DNA from: an uncultured Polaromonas sp.
Lineage (GTDB): Bacteria; Pseudomonadota; Gammaproteobacteria; Burkholderiales; Burkholderiaceae
Length of the DNA stretch: 5,115 nt
NCBI GenBank assembly: GCA_946479075.1
Contig: CAMLDT010000233.1
Location: forward strand, 1-5,115
Reading direction: 5' to 3'
The notes beneath the pieces were generated by a model. The model saw nothing but the letters and a program-made list of their open reading frames with translations, ran no database searches and was not told where the DNA came from. Both the position numbers and the translations under genes were made by a program. Shown one piece after another: positions 1 through 4,776 of the stretch (positions are counted from its first letter, which is position 1; each line of letters begins with the position of its first letter).

Positions 1-1142
1 TGCGCGGCCAGAACAACGTGCAGGGCGCATCCGACGCGGGCCTGATCCCCATGATGCTGCCCGACTACCAGCATGTGTCCAGCCCCGCCGTGCGTGCCAG
101 CTTTGAGAAAGCCTGGAAGGTGCCGGAAGGCTCGCTCGACGACCAGGTCGGCCTGACCGTGGTTGAAGTCATGCACGCCGCCAAAAAGGGCATCATCCGC
201 GGCATGTATGTGCAGGGCGAAAACCCGGCGATGTCCGACCCGGACGCCAACCACGCACGCGAAGCGCTGGCGGCGCTGGACCACCTGGTGGTGCAGGACA
301 TCTTCCTGACCGAAACCGCTTACCTGGCCGACGTGATCCTGCCGGCCAGTGCCTTCCCTGAAAAGGACGGCAGCTTCACCAACACCGACCGGCTGGTGCA
401 GATGGGCCGCAAGGCCATCAACCCGCCCGGCGATGCGCGCCAGGACCTGTGGATCATCATGCAGATCGCCAACCGCATGGGCTGTGGCTGGCACTACAAC
501 CATGTCAGCGAGGTTTTCGACGAAATGCGCCACACCATGCCCAGCATTGGCGGCATCACCTGGGACCGGCTGGAGCGCGAGCACGCGGTCACCTACCCCT
601 GCATGAAGGAAGGCGACCCCGGCCAGCCCGTGGTCTTTGTGGACAGCTTTCCGCGCGACACCGGCCGGGCCCGCTTCGTGCCGGCCGACATCATCCCCGC
701 CAATGAACGGCCTGATACCGAGTTCCCGATGGTGCTGATCACCGGCCGCCAGCTCGAACACTGGCACACCGGCAGCATGACGCGGCGCGCGACCGTGCTG
801 GACGCCATCGAGCCCGATCCGGTCGCGCTGGTGCATCCGCTGGACCTCGCCGAACTGGGCGGCAAGCCCGGCGACGTGGTGACCATCACGTCACGCCGCG
901 GCGAAGTGGTGCTTTACGCCCGCGCCGATGAAAGTTCGCCGCGCGGCGCGGTGTTTGTGCCCTTCTGCTATTACGAGGCGGCCATCAACAAGCTGACCAA
1001 CGCGGCACTGGACCCCTTCGCCAAGATCCCGGAGTTCAAATACTGCGCCATCAAGGTCTCGCTGGGCGGCGTGCCGCCGGTTCAGGACAGCTATGGCGGC
1101 GGACAGGCCCTGGAAAATTCCGTCGCCCTGGCCGGCATCTAG
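1..1142 (+). CDS. fdsA: NAD-dependent formate dehydrogenase, alpha (molybdopterin) subunit, C-terminal part; 5' end outside window
   Basis: This is the catalytic subunit that oxidises formate to CO2 at a bis-MGD molybdenum centre and passes electrons to FeS/flavin subunits for NAD+ reduction in the cytoplasm. The frame is open from base 3, with no start inside the window, to TAG at 1140-1142, giving 379 residues. The family is about 950 aa, so the N-terminal ferredoxin-like FeS region and most of the Mo-binding core lie upstream. Visible landmarks are RGQNNVQGASDAGLIP at residues 1-16, YVQGENPAMSDPD near 69-81 and the DIFLTETAYLADVILPAS block near 99-116. The C-terminal molybdopterin-dinucleotide-binding barrel starts near 242 with VLITGRQLEHWHTGSMTRR and ends with a typical LDPFAKIPEFKYCAIKV segment. 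The GTG at 18 is an internal Val codon, not a start. The fdsC and fdsD genes that follow fdsA in Cupriavidus are not here: a convergent gene begins 17 bp downstream. Confidence 0.93.
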   Translation, partial: RGQNNVQGASDAGLIPMMLPDYQHVSSPAVRASFEKAWKVPEGSLDDQVGLTVVEVMHAAKKGIIRGMYVQGENPAMSDPDANHAREALAALDHLVVQDIFLTETAYLADVILPASAFPEKDGSFTNTDRLVQMGRKAINPPGDARQDLWIIMQIANRMGCGWHYNHVSEVFDEMRHTMPSIGGITWDRLEREHAVTYPCMKEGDPGQPVVFVDSFPRDTGRARFVPADIIPANERPDTEFPMVLITGRQLEHWHTGSMTRRATVLDAIEPDPVALVHPLDLAELGGKPGDVVTITSRRGEVVLYARADESSPRGAVFVPFCYYEAAINKLTNAALDPFAKIPEFKYCAIKVSLGGVPPVQDSYGGGQALENSVALAGI

Positions 1143-1159
1143 AACGCCCGAGCCGCGGC

Positions 1160-1504
1160 CTAGCCGTGGGCCCGGCGCGAGTCGGCCGGCGCTTCCTCGC
1201 GCGCCGTCAGGCCGTAGTCACGCGTCACCTCGGCAATGCGCAGGCGGTAGTCCCTGAACATGGTGCCGCGGCCGGCGGCCTGCGCAGCGCGGTGTGCCTC
1301 CAGGTTGCGCCAGGCCGTCAGGCAGGCGTCGTCGCGCCAGAACTGCAGCGACAGCAGCTTGTCGGGCTCGGTGAGGCTCTGGAAGCGCTCAATCGAGATG
1401 AAGCCCTCCATCTTGAGCAGTTCGCTTTTCAGCTCGGCCGCCCAGTTGAGGTAACCCTCGCGGTGGGCCGGGTCGGGCCAGACTTCAAAAATCACTGAAA
1501 CCAT
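1160..1504 (-). CDS. antibiotic biosynthesis monooxygenase (ABM) domain protein
   Basis: A 114-aa protein of the dimeric alpha/beta-barrel ABM superfamily, whose members include cofactor-free quinone-forming monooxygenases and heme-degrading enzymes. The N-terminal strand MVSVIFEVWPDP, the EGFISIERFQSL segment (residues 34-45), LLSLQFWRDDACLTAWR (50-66) and the H-AQ-GR-F-DY pattern (71-86) are the usual ABM landmarks. About 20 polar residues follow the fold. The start at 1504 is supported by AAAGGAG (1511-1517, minus strand) six bases upstream. It is the last gene of the OsmC-P450-ABM operon, 21 nt after the P450 stop. The family fold is clear; the substrate cannot be read from sequence. It could be a true oxygenase acting with the P450, or only a dimeric ligand-binding protein. 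Confidence 0.87.
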   Translation of the reverse strand: MVSVIFEVWPDPAHREGYLNWAAELKSELLKMEGFISIERFQSLTEPDKLLSLQFWRDDACLTAWRNLEAHRAAQAAGRGTMFRDYRLRIAEVTRDYGLTAREEAPADSRRAHG

Positions 1505-1510
1505 GGTTTG

Positions 1511-1517
1511 CTCCTTT
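1511..1517 (-). promoter_or_regulatory. ribosome binding site of the ABM gene
   Basis: AAAGGAG on the minus strand lies six bases before the ATG at 1504. It is the strongest Shine-Dalgarno in the operon, in contrast to the OsmC and P450 starts where none is obvious. It lies in the 21-nt gap after the P450 stop. Confidence 0.75.
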
Positions 1518-1525
1518 GTCGCGGG

Positions 1526-2623
1526 TCATTCTTCAAACACGGGGATGCGGGCGTTGCCGAGCGGCCGAAACCCTGCCTGCCTTCCAGGATAGGCATCAAA
1601 TCGGCCTCCAGCCCTTATCTGGCGGGCGCAAGCAGCTACTATTTCAATAGCAATCTGCTTGCCGGGGCAGGCATGGGCGCCGCTGCCAAAACCAAGACTG
1701 CCTCCCGCAGCGCGCCGTGGGTCAAAGCGGTCCGGGTCCGGGTTGAAGGCGGGGTCGCGGTTCCCGCTGGCCAGAACCAGCAGCACGCCCGCCCCGGTTT
1801 GCAGCCGCTGACCGGCCAGCACCAGAGGCTGCGATGCAAATCGCCGGGTGTTCTGGATCGGCGCCTGGTGGCGTTCGACCTCGGCGACCAAGGCCCGCAT
1901 CGCGTCCTGCGAGCGGTCTGCGGTGGCGGCCTCCGGGGGGTGCTGCGCCAGCATCAGCATGGTGTGCCCCAGCAGCCCGGCCGTGGCATCCAGCGACTGC
2001 TGCATCATCGCAATGCGGTTGGCCGCCTGCACCGCGTCCAGGCCCCGCACCTGGCCCTGGGTCATCAGGGCCCGGGCGGCTTCTGAAGCGAGCGCCACGG
2101 CCGTTTCCGGGGCGCCCGGGGCGATGCCCTGGACAAAGGCATGCACCTGGGCGCAGGTGGCGTCCAGTTCGCTGTCCGGCACGCCCAGCAGCCGGGCCAT
2201 GGTTTGCACCGGCAGCTGGCCCAGAAATACATTGGCGCCCAGCCGCGGCATCAGGTCGGCCGCTGCCGCCTGGCTGGCGCGCCCCACGTCTTCAAGGGTC
2301 CAGCGCCGCGCCGACTGCACGACCGCCGGCTTGTGGCGCGCATGGAAGGCACCGTCCGTCATGCGCACCAGCTGTGCAAACACCGCGCCAGCCGCCGTTC
2401 CCTGCAGCGCGGCGGGAACGGCCTCGCCCGGCGGCCGCACGGTCAGTCCAGCATGCAGCAAGGCCTCGCTGATCGCGGCGTGGCTGCTGGCCACCCAGAG
2501 CTGCAGGCCCGCGTCGAAGTACAACGGCCGCGTTTCGCGCAGTTGCCGGTAGTACGGCCAGGGGTCCGCATGCGTGACGGCAGCGACGGGGTCGGCCGGC
2601 GGCGGGCGAACCGCTTCAAGCAT
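1526..2623 (-). CDS. cytochrome P450, short form, with atypical I helix
   Basis: A soluble bacterial P450 of 365 aa, shorter than the usual ~400, expected to oxidise a small organic substrate with electrons from a redox partner that is not encoded here. Landmarks: C-helix HxxxK at residues 94-98; I-helix QSLDAT at 209-214; ExxR at 248-251 (EVER) followed by P255 and R260/R261; DPDRFDP near 296-302; heme loop FGSGAHACPG at 312-321 with C319 as thiolate ligand. The I-helix differs from the consensus (A/G)Gx(D/E)T: the glycine is Ser210 and the oxygen-activating threonine is Ala213, though Asp212 is kept. The ATG at 2623 was chosen because it overlaps the OsmC stop by 8 nt (ATGCTTGA), which suggests translational coupling. 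An upstream ATG at 2686 would add 21 residues unlike a P450 N terminus. No clear Shine-Dalgarno is seen. Codons 323-345 coincide with a dispersed repeat. Confidence 0.9.
   Translation of the reverse strand: MLEAVRPPPADPVAAVTHADPWPYYRQLRETRPLYFDAGLQLWVASSHAAISEALLHAGLTVRPPGEAVPAALQGTAAGAVFAQLVRMTDGAFHARHKPAVVQSARRWTLEDVGRASQAAAADLMPRLGANVFLGQLPVQTMARLLGVPDSELDATCAQVHAFVQGIAPGAPETAVALASEAARALMTQGQVRGLDAVQAANRIAMMQQSLDATAGLLGHTMLMLAQHPPEAATADRSQDAMRALVAEVERHQAPIQNTRRFASQPLVLAGQRLQTGAGVLLVLASGNRDPAFNPDPDRFDPRRAAGGSLGFGSGAHACPGKQIAIEIVAACARQIRAGGRFDAYPGRQAGFRPLGNARIPVFEE
1589..1655 (+). repeat. Comamonadaceae-type short dispersed repeat inside the P450 gene
   Basis: The segment contains TCAAATCGGCCTCCAGC, a GCCC/GGGC stem (1611-1614 with 1624-1627), then GCGCAAGCAGCTAC and TTTCAATAGCA. 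From memory this order and wording match a short palindromic repeat found in many copies between genes in Comamonadaceae genomes (AT-rich flanks, GGCCTCCAGC, stem-loop, GCGCAAGCAGCTA). The recall was not checked against a database. Here it is read in frame on the minus strand as P450 residues 323-345, just after the heme cysteine loop, without breaking the frame. Boundaries are approximate. A chance resemblance is possible but unlikely over about 45 matching bases. Confidence 0.5.
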
Positions 2624-3089
2624 CCGCGAACACCGGCTCGCAGCGGACCTCGGTACGCACCGAGTTCGCAATGAAACACTCCTCATGCGCTTCGTGGTGC
2701 AACTGGTTCAGTTGCTCGCGTGTGGGCAACCGCTCGCCGGAGAACACCACCGCGGGTCTGAGCGTGACCACGGTCATGGCGATTTTCCCCTGCTCGTTTT
2801 TTGCCATGACACCAAACGCGGCGTCGGTGTACCGGTCCACGCAGAACTTGCGCTTTGCGGCAATCGCCAGGAACCAGAGCATGTGGCAGCTGGCCAGCGA
2901 GGCCACAAAGGCTTCTTCGGGATCCACGGCGGCCGCGTCCGACATTGGCAGCGGGACGGAATGGGGTGACGACGACCCGGCCACCTCGGCGCCGCCGTCG
3001 AAACGCATCAGGTGGCGCCGGCTGTAGCGGCCCTTGAAAAAATCCTGCTCGCCGCGTTGCCAGACGATTTCGGCGGTGTATTCAGACAT
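2616..3089 (-). CDS. OsmC-family peroxiredoxin-like protein
   Basis: A 157-aa OsmC/Ohr-superfamily protein. Characterised family members are homodimeric cytoplasmic thiol peroxidases that reduce organic hydroperoxides with two cysteines at the dimer interface. Both expected cysteines are present: C68 in ASLASCHML at the start of the long central helix, and C138 in HEECFIANS. Other candidates for the family's active-site residues are the acidic pair E58/E59 and R21. Two more cysteines, C83 and C150, are not part of the usual pair. The start at 3089 gives MSEYTAEIVWQRG, a normal family N terminus. No Shine-Dalgarno is evident before it. It is the first gene of the minus-strand operon, its stop overlapping the P450 start by 8 nt, and it is divergent from the ArsR-type regulator 85 bp away. 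It resembles general OsmC proteins more than classical Ohr, so the substrate remains open. Confidence 0.92.
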   Translation of the reverse strand: MSEYTAEIVWQRGEQDFFKGRYSRRHLMRFDGGAEVAGSSSPHSVPLPMSDAAAVDPEEAFVASLASCHMLWFLAIAAKRKFCVDRYTDAAFGVMAKNEQGKIAMTVVTLRPAVVFSGERLPTREQLNQLHHEAHEECFIANSVRTEVRCEPVFADA

Positions 3090-3139
3090 GATGGATGCAA
3101 GGAGTGGACGAGCTTCAAGTGTCGCGATCCCTGCCCGCC

Positions 3140-3168
3140 TTGTCGAGCAACAACAGTTTGCCTATGAT
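3140..3168 (+). promoter_or_regulatory. sigma-70 promoter of the ArsR-type regulator
   Basis: TTGTCG (3140-3145), a 17-bp spacer and TATGAT (3163-3168) match 4/6 and 5/6 of the -35 and -10 consensus. Transcription would begin about 6-8 bases after the -10 box, near 3174-3176, which is on or beside the ATG at 3175. The predicted transcript is therefore leaderless. No equally good promoter for the divergent OsmC operon was found in the same gap. Confidence 0.6.
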
Positions 3169-3173
3169 CAAAC
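3156..3173. promoter_or_regulatory. possible operator dyad over the regulator -10 box
   Basis: GTTTG-N8-CAAAC (GTTTGCCTATGATCAAAC) is an 18-bp inverted repeat that encloses the -10 box and ends one base before the regulator start codon. A protein bound here would block the regulator's promoter. The ArsR-type regulator itself is the natural candidate ligand, as autoregulation from a divergent gap is common in this family. Five-base arms are short, so this is a suggestion only. Confidence 0.3.
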
Positions 3174-3174
3174 C

Positions 3175-3867
3175 ATGCATGCCGAACCCGACCTCGCCCG
3201 CCTGGCCGCCACCGTGGGCGACCCGCGCCGCATCCGCATGCTGGCGCTGCTGATGGAAGGCCGCGCGCTGACGGCCAAGGAGCTGGCCCTGGGCGCCGGC
3301 ATCACCCCGGCCACCGCCACGGCCCACCTCAAACGCTTGCTGGACGACGGCTTGCTGGCCAACACCTCGCAAGGCAGGCACAAATACTTCCGCCTGGCTT
3401 CAGAACATGTCGCGCACCTGGTCGAATCCCTGATGCGGGTCGCGCCGCGGCGTCTGCCGCAGCCCGACGCTGCAACGGAGCCGATCCGGCAGGCCCGCTA
3501 CTGCTACGACCACCTGGCCGGCAGCCTGGGCACCGGCCTGCTGGCACTGCTGCTGCGCAAGGGCTGGCTGGTCAACGACCCGGCCGATGCCGCGGCCAAA
3601 CAACTCGAACTCACGCCCAAAGGCGCGAAGGCCTTCAGCGCCATGGGCCTGGACATGGAAAACGTCCGCGCCCGGCGCCGTCAATTGGCCTGCCGCTGCC
3701 TCGACTGGTCGGAGCGGCGTGACCACCTCGGCGGTGCGCTGGGCGCCGCGCTCGCGGAACACCTGCAGGCGGCGCACTGGATCGAGCGCAAGAAACACAG
3801 CCGCGTCGTGCTGGTGACCGCGCTGGGGCGTGAACAGCTTGCGCAATGGGGTCTGCGGCCAGCGTGA
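3175..3867 (+). CDS. ArsR-type winged-helix transcriptional regulator with C-terminal tandem domain
   Basis: A 230-aa DNA-binding regulator. Residues 1-85 are an ArsR-type winged helix: LARLAATVGDPRRIRML, a helix-turn-helix around TAKELALGAGITPATATAHLKRLLDDGLL (33-61), and a wing ending GRHKYFRLA (68-75). Classical ArsR proteins are near 100 aa; here an extra ~140 residues form a C-terminal part with two similar halves (about 107-160 and 172-227). Cysteines are C110, C173 and C175; no classical ELCVCDL-type metal site is present. The ATG at 3175 was chosen because it gives the family N terminus and lies just downstream of a sigma-70 promoter, although it has no leader for a ribosome binding site. 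The alternative in-frame ATGs at 3088/3091 lie upstream of that promoter and add 28-29 non-family residues. Divergent from the OsmC-P450-ABM operon, it probably controls that operon and itself. The ligand is unknown. Confidence 0.88.
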   Translation: MHAEPDLARLAATVGDPRRIRMLALLMEGRALTAKELALGAGITPATATAHLKRLLDDGLLANTSQGRHKYFRLASEHVAHLVESLMRVAPRRLPQPDAATEPIRQARYCYDHLAGSLGTGLLALLLRKGWLVNDPADAAAKQLELTPKGAKAFSAMGLDMENVRARRRQLACRCLDWSERRDHLGGALGAALAEHLQAAHWIERKKHSRVVLVTALGREQLAQWGLRPA

Positions 3868-4120
3868 AGCGAGTGGCGTGCAGCGCCAGTTCCCACTCTG
3901 CATCACCACCCTTGACCGGCACATGCAGGGAAAATGCCGTGTGCTGGCGCGGCGTTAAGCGCGCTACCTCCTGTGCTGCATGAGGCCGGGCAGCGCCCTG
4001 CGAAGCGCCCTGGTACGAACAAAAGTGTCGGTCGCCGCCACCCTTTTTGGAGCGCGCCTTCATGGCGGCAGCCGGTGTGAAGTTGCCGCGGTGTGGCCAC
4101 GGCTGAATTTGCACGGGTCG

Positions 4121-4153
4121 TTGTTTTGATTTTCAGAGGTAAATCAGCAACAA
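4121..4153. repeat. imperfect inverted repeat in the AT-rich upstream region
   Basis: TTGTT-TT-GATTT, an 8-base loop, then AAATC-AGC-AACAA pair as two 5-bp stems with a small internal loop. A-tracts follow directly. No T-run follows on the plus strand, so it is not an intrinsic terminator for the regulator. It may be a protein-binding dyad or bent DNA upstream of the SWIB gene; function is not shown. Confidence 0.35.
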
Positions 4154-4185
4154 AAAAGACCAAAAAAAACCCGCTTTCCCTAGGA

Positions 4186-4197
4186 AACCGTGGTTTT
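4186..4197. repeat. short palindromic dyad upstream of the SWIB gene
   Basis: GAAACC and GGTTTT/GGTTTC-like arms face each other across two bases in AGGAAACCGTGGTTTTC, next to a second small palindrome centred on CCTAGG. The two together form a compact symmetric patch about 80 bases before the start codon. It could be an operator; nothing identifies a regulator. Coordinates are approximate. Confidence 0.25.
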
Positions 4198-4260
4198 CTC
4201 CAGTAGCATCGCGCTTGCCAGTGAAGAGTAGTTATCTGCATTGGTGATTTATCAACTTCT

Positions 4261-4267
4261 AGAAGGA
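4261..4267 (+). promoter_or_regulatory. ribosome binding site deciding the SWIB-protein start
   Basis: AGAAGGA ends nine bases before the ATG at 4277. It selects that ATG over the in-frame TTG at 4241, which would add twelve residues unlike the family and would place this purine block inside the coding region. Confidence 0.75.
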
Positions 4268-4276
4268 AAATCAATC

Positions 4277-4729
4277 ATGGCAACTGCAAAAAAAGCACCG
4301 GCAAAAAAAGCAGCCGCAAAGAAGGCTGCACCGGCAAAGAAAGTAGCAGCGAAGAAAGCTGCTCCAGCGAAAAAAGCCCCTGCGAAAAAAGCACCGGCTA
4401 AAAAAGTAGTGGCGAAAAAAGCGCCTGCGAAAAAGGTTGTGGCGAAGAAAGCCCCTGCCAAAAAGGCGCCCGCCAAAAAGCGCACGCCCAACGCAGCGTT
4501 CATGAAGCCTCTGACTCTGAGCCCCGCGCTGTCGGCTGTGGTCGGCGCTGCTGCGCTGCCCCGCACCGAGATCGTGCGCAAGCTCTGGGTCTACATCAAG
4601 GCCAAGGGTCTGCAGGACAAGGTCAACAAGCGCATGGTCAATGCCGACGAAAAACTGCGCGCCGTTTTCGGCAAGGCGCAAGTGTCGATGTTCGAGATGG
4701 CTGGCCTGATCGGCAAGCACGTCAAGTAA
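4277..4729 (+). CDS. histone H1-like (AKK-repeat) tail fused to a SWIB/MDM2 domain
   Basis: A 150-aa basic protein expected to bind nucleic acid and sit on the nucleoid. Residues 4-68 are an almost pure Lys/Ala/Pro/Val tail with 13 KK pairs, mostly spaced five residues apart and twice six apart, like eukaryotic H1 tails and the Pseudomonas AlgP repeat. Residues about 76-150 form a complete SWIB domain: KPLTLSPALSAVVG, LPRTEIVRKLWVYIKAKGLQ, NKRMVNADEKLRAVFG and VSMFEMAGLIGKHVK. SWIB domains occur in eukaryotic chromatin remodellers and in chlamydial proteins; basic-tail SWIB proteins are also found in Burkholderiales. The start is fixed by the ribosome binding site at 4261-4267. The tail has a repetitive, A-rich DNA sequence, so its length may vary between strains. 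It is a single-gene unit closed by the terminator at 4777-4805. Domain identity is firm; the regulatory role is inferred. Confidence 0.93.
   Translation: MATAKKAPAKKAAAKKAAPAKKVAAKKAAPAKKAPAKKAPAKKVVAKKAPAKKVVAKKAPAKKAPAKKRTPNAAFMKPLTLSPALSAVVGAAALPRTEIVRKLWVYIKAKGLQDKVNKRMVNADEKLRAVFGKAQVSMFEMAGLIGKHVK
4286..4480 (+). repeat. in-frame 15-bp repeat tract encoding the AKK tail
   Basis: The tract encodes 13 (P/A/V)AKK units, mainly 15 bp each with two 18-bp units. Lysines alternate between AAA and AAG; two A7 runs occur at the beginning (codons 4-6 and 9-11). Degenerate tandem DNA of this kind can gain or lose units by slippage without breaking the frame. Confidence 0.85.
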
Positions 4730-4776
4730 ATCGACGCAAAGGACTTGCGCCGCGTTCGCGCGAGGCAAGACCCGGT

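Larger units (their letters stand above)
3868..4276. other. 409-bp intergenic region without a supported gene
   Basis: The left half (about 3868-4114) is GC-rich and stays open on the minus strand, running on antisense into the regulator's 3' end. The peptide read there (from an ATG at 4063: MKARSKKGGGDRHFCSYQ...) matches no family I know and has no ribosome binding site. Just after the regulator stop, TGGCG-TGCAG-CGCCA (from about 3874) can form a small hairpin but has no T-run, so it is not called a terminator. The right half (about 4120-4276) is AT-rich with A-tracts of six and eight bases, small dyads and the leader of the next gene. No convincing -35/-10 pair for the downstream gene could be chosen. 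Confidence 0.5.

Noticed and set aside
1142..1185. Possible terminator between fdsA and the ABM gene
   Set aside because: The GC-rich palindromic bits (GCCGCGGC, GGGCCC) have no T-run on either strand.
1508..2674. Several long open frames (about 177-234 aa) on the plus strand opposite the P450 and OsmC genes
   Set aside because: Their translations are low-complexity Arg/Ala/Pro/Gly-rich and match no family, while the minus strand encodes complete P450 and OsmC motifs. They are GC-rich antisense shadows.
2624..2686. Longer P450 with start at 2686
   Set aside because: The extra 21 residues (Arg/Ser-rich) lie wholly inside the OsmC gene and lack P450-like character; the overlapping ATG at 2623 fits an operon better.
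3034..3174. N-terminal extension of the regulator upstream of 3175
   Set aside because: It would run through the promoter and overlap the OsmC start; the extra residues do not resemble ArsR N termini.
3874..3897. Hairpin after the regulator stop (TGGCG-TGCAG-CGCCA)
   Set aside because: Only five base pairs and no following T-run, so it is not supported as an intrinsic terminator.
4215..4253. Promoter for the SWIB gene using TTGCCA (4215-4220) or TTATCT/TTTATC as boxes
   Set aside because: No pairing of these boxes has a 16-18-bp spacer, so no promoter is called.
4252..4768. Minus-strand frames of 109 and 165 aa opposite the SWIB gene, with Phe/Ala/Gly- or Cys/Phe/Arg-rich repeats
   Set aside because: The repeats are the reverse complement of the AKK codons, and the plus-strand frame has a ribosome binding site and a full SWIB domain.
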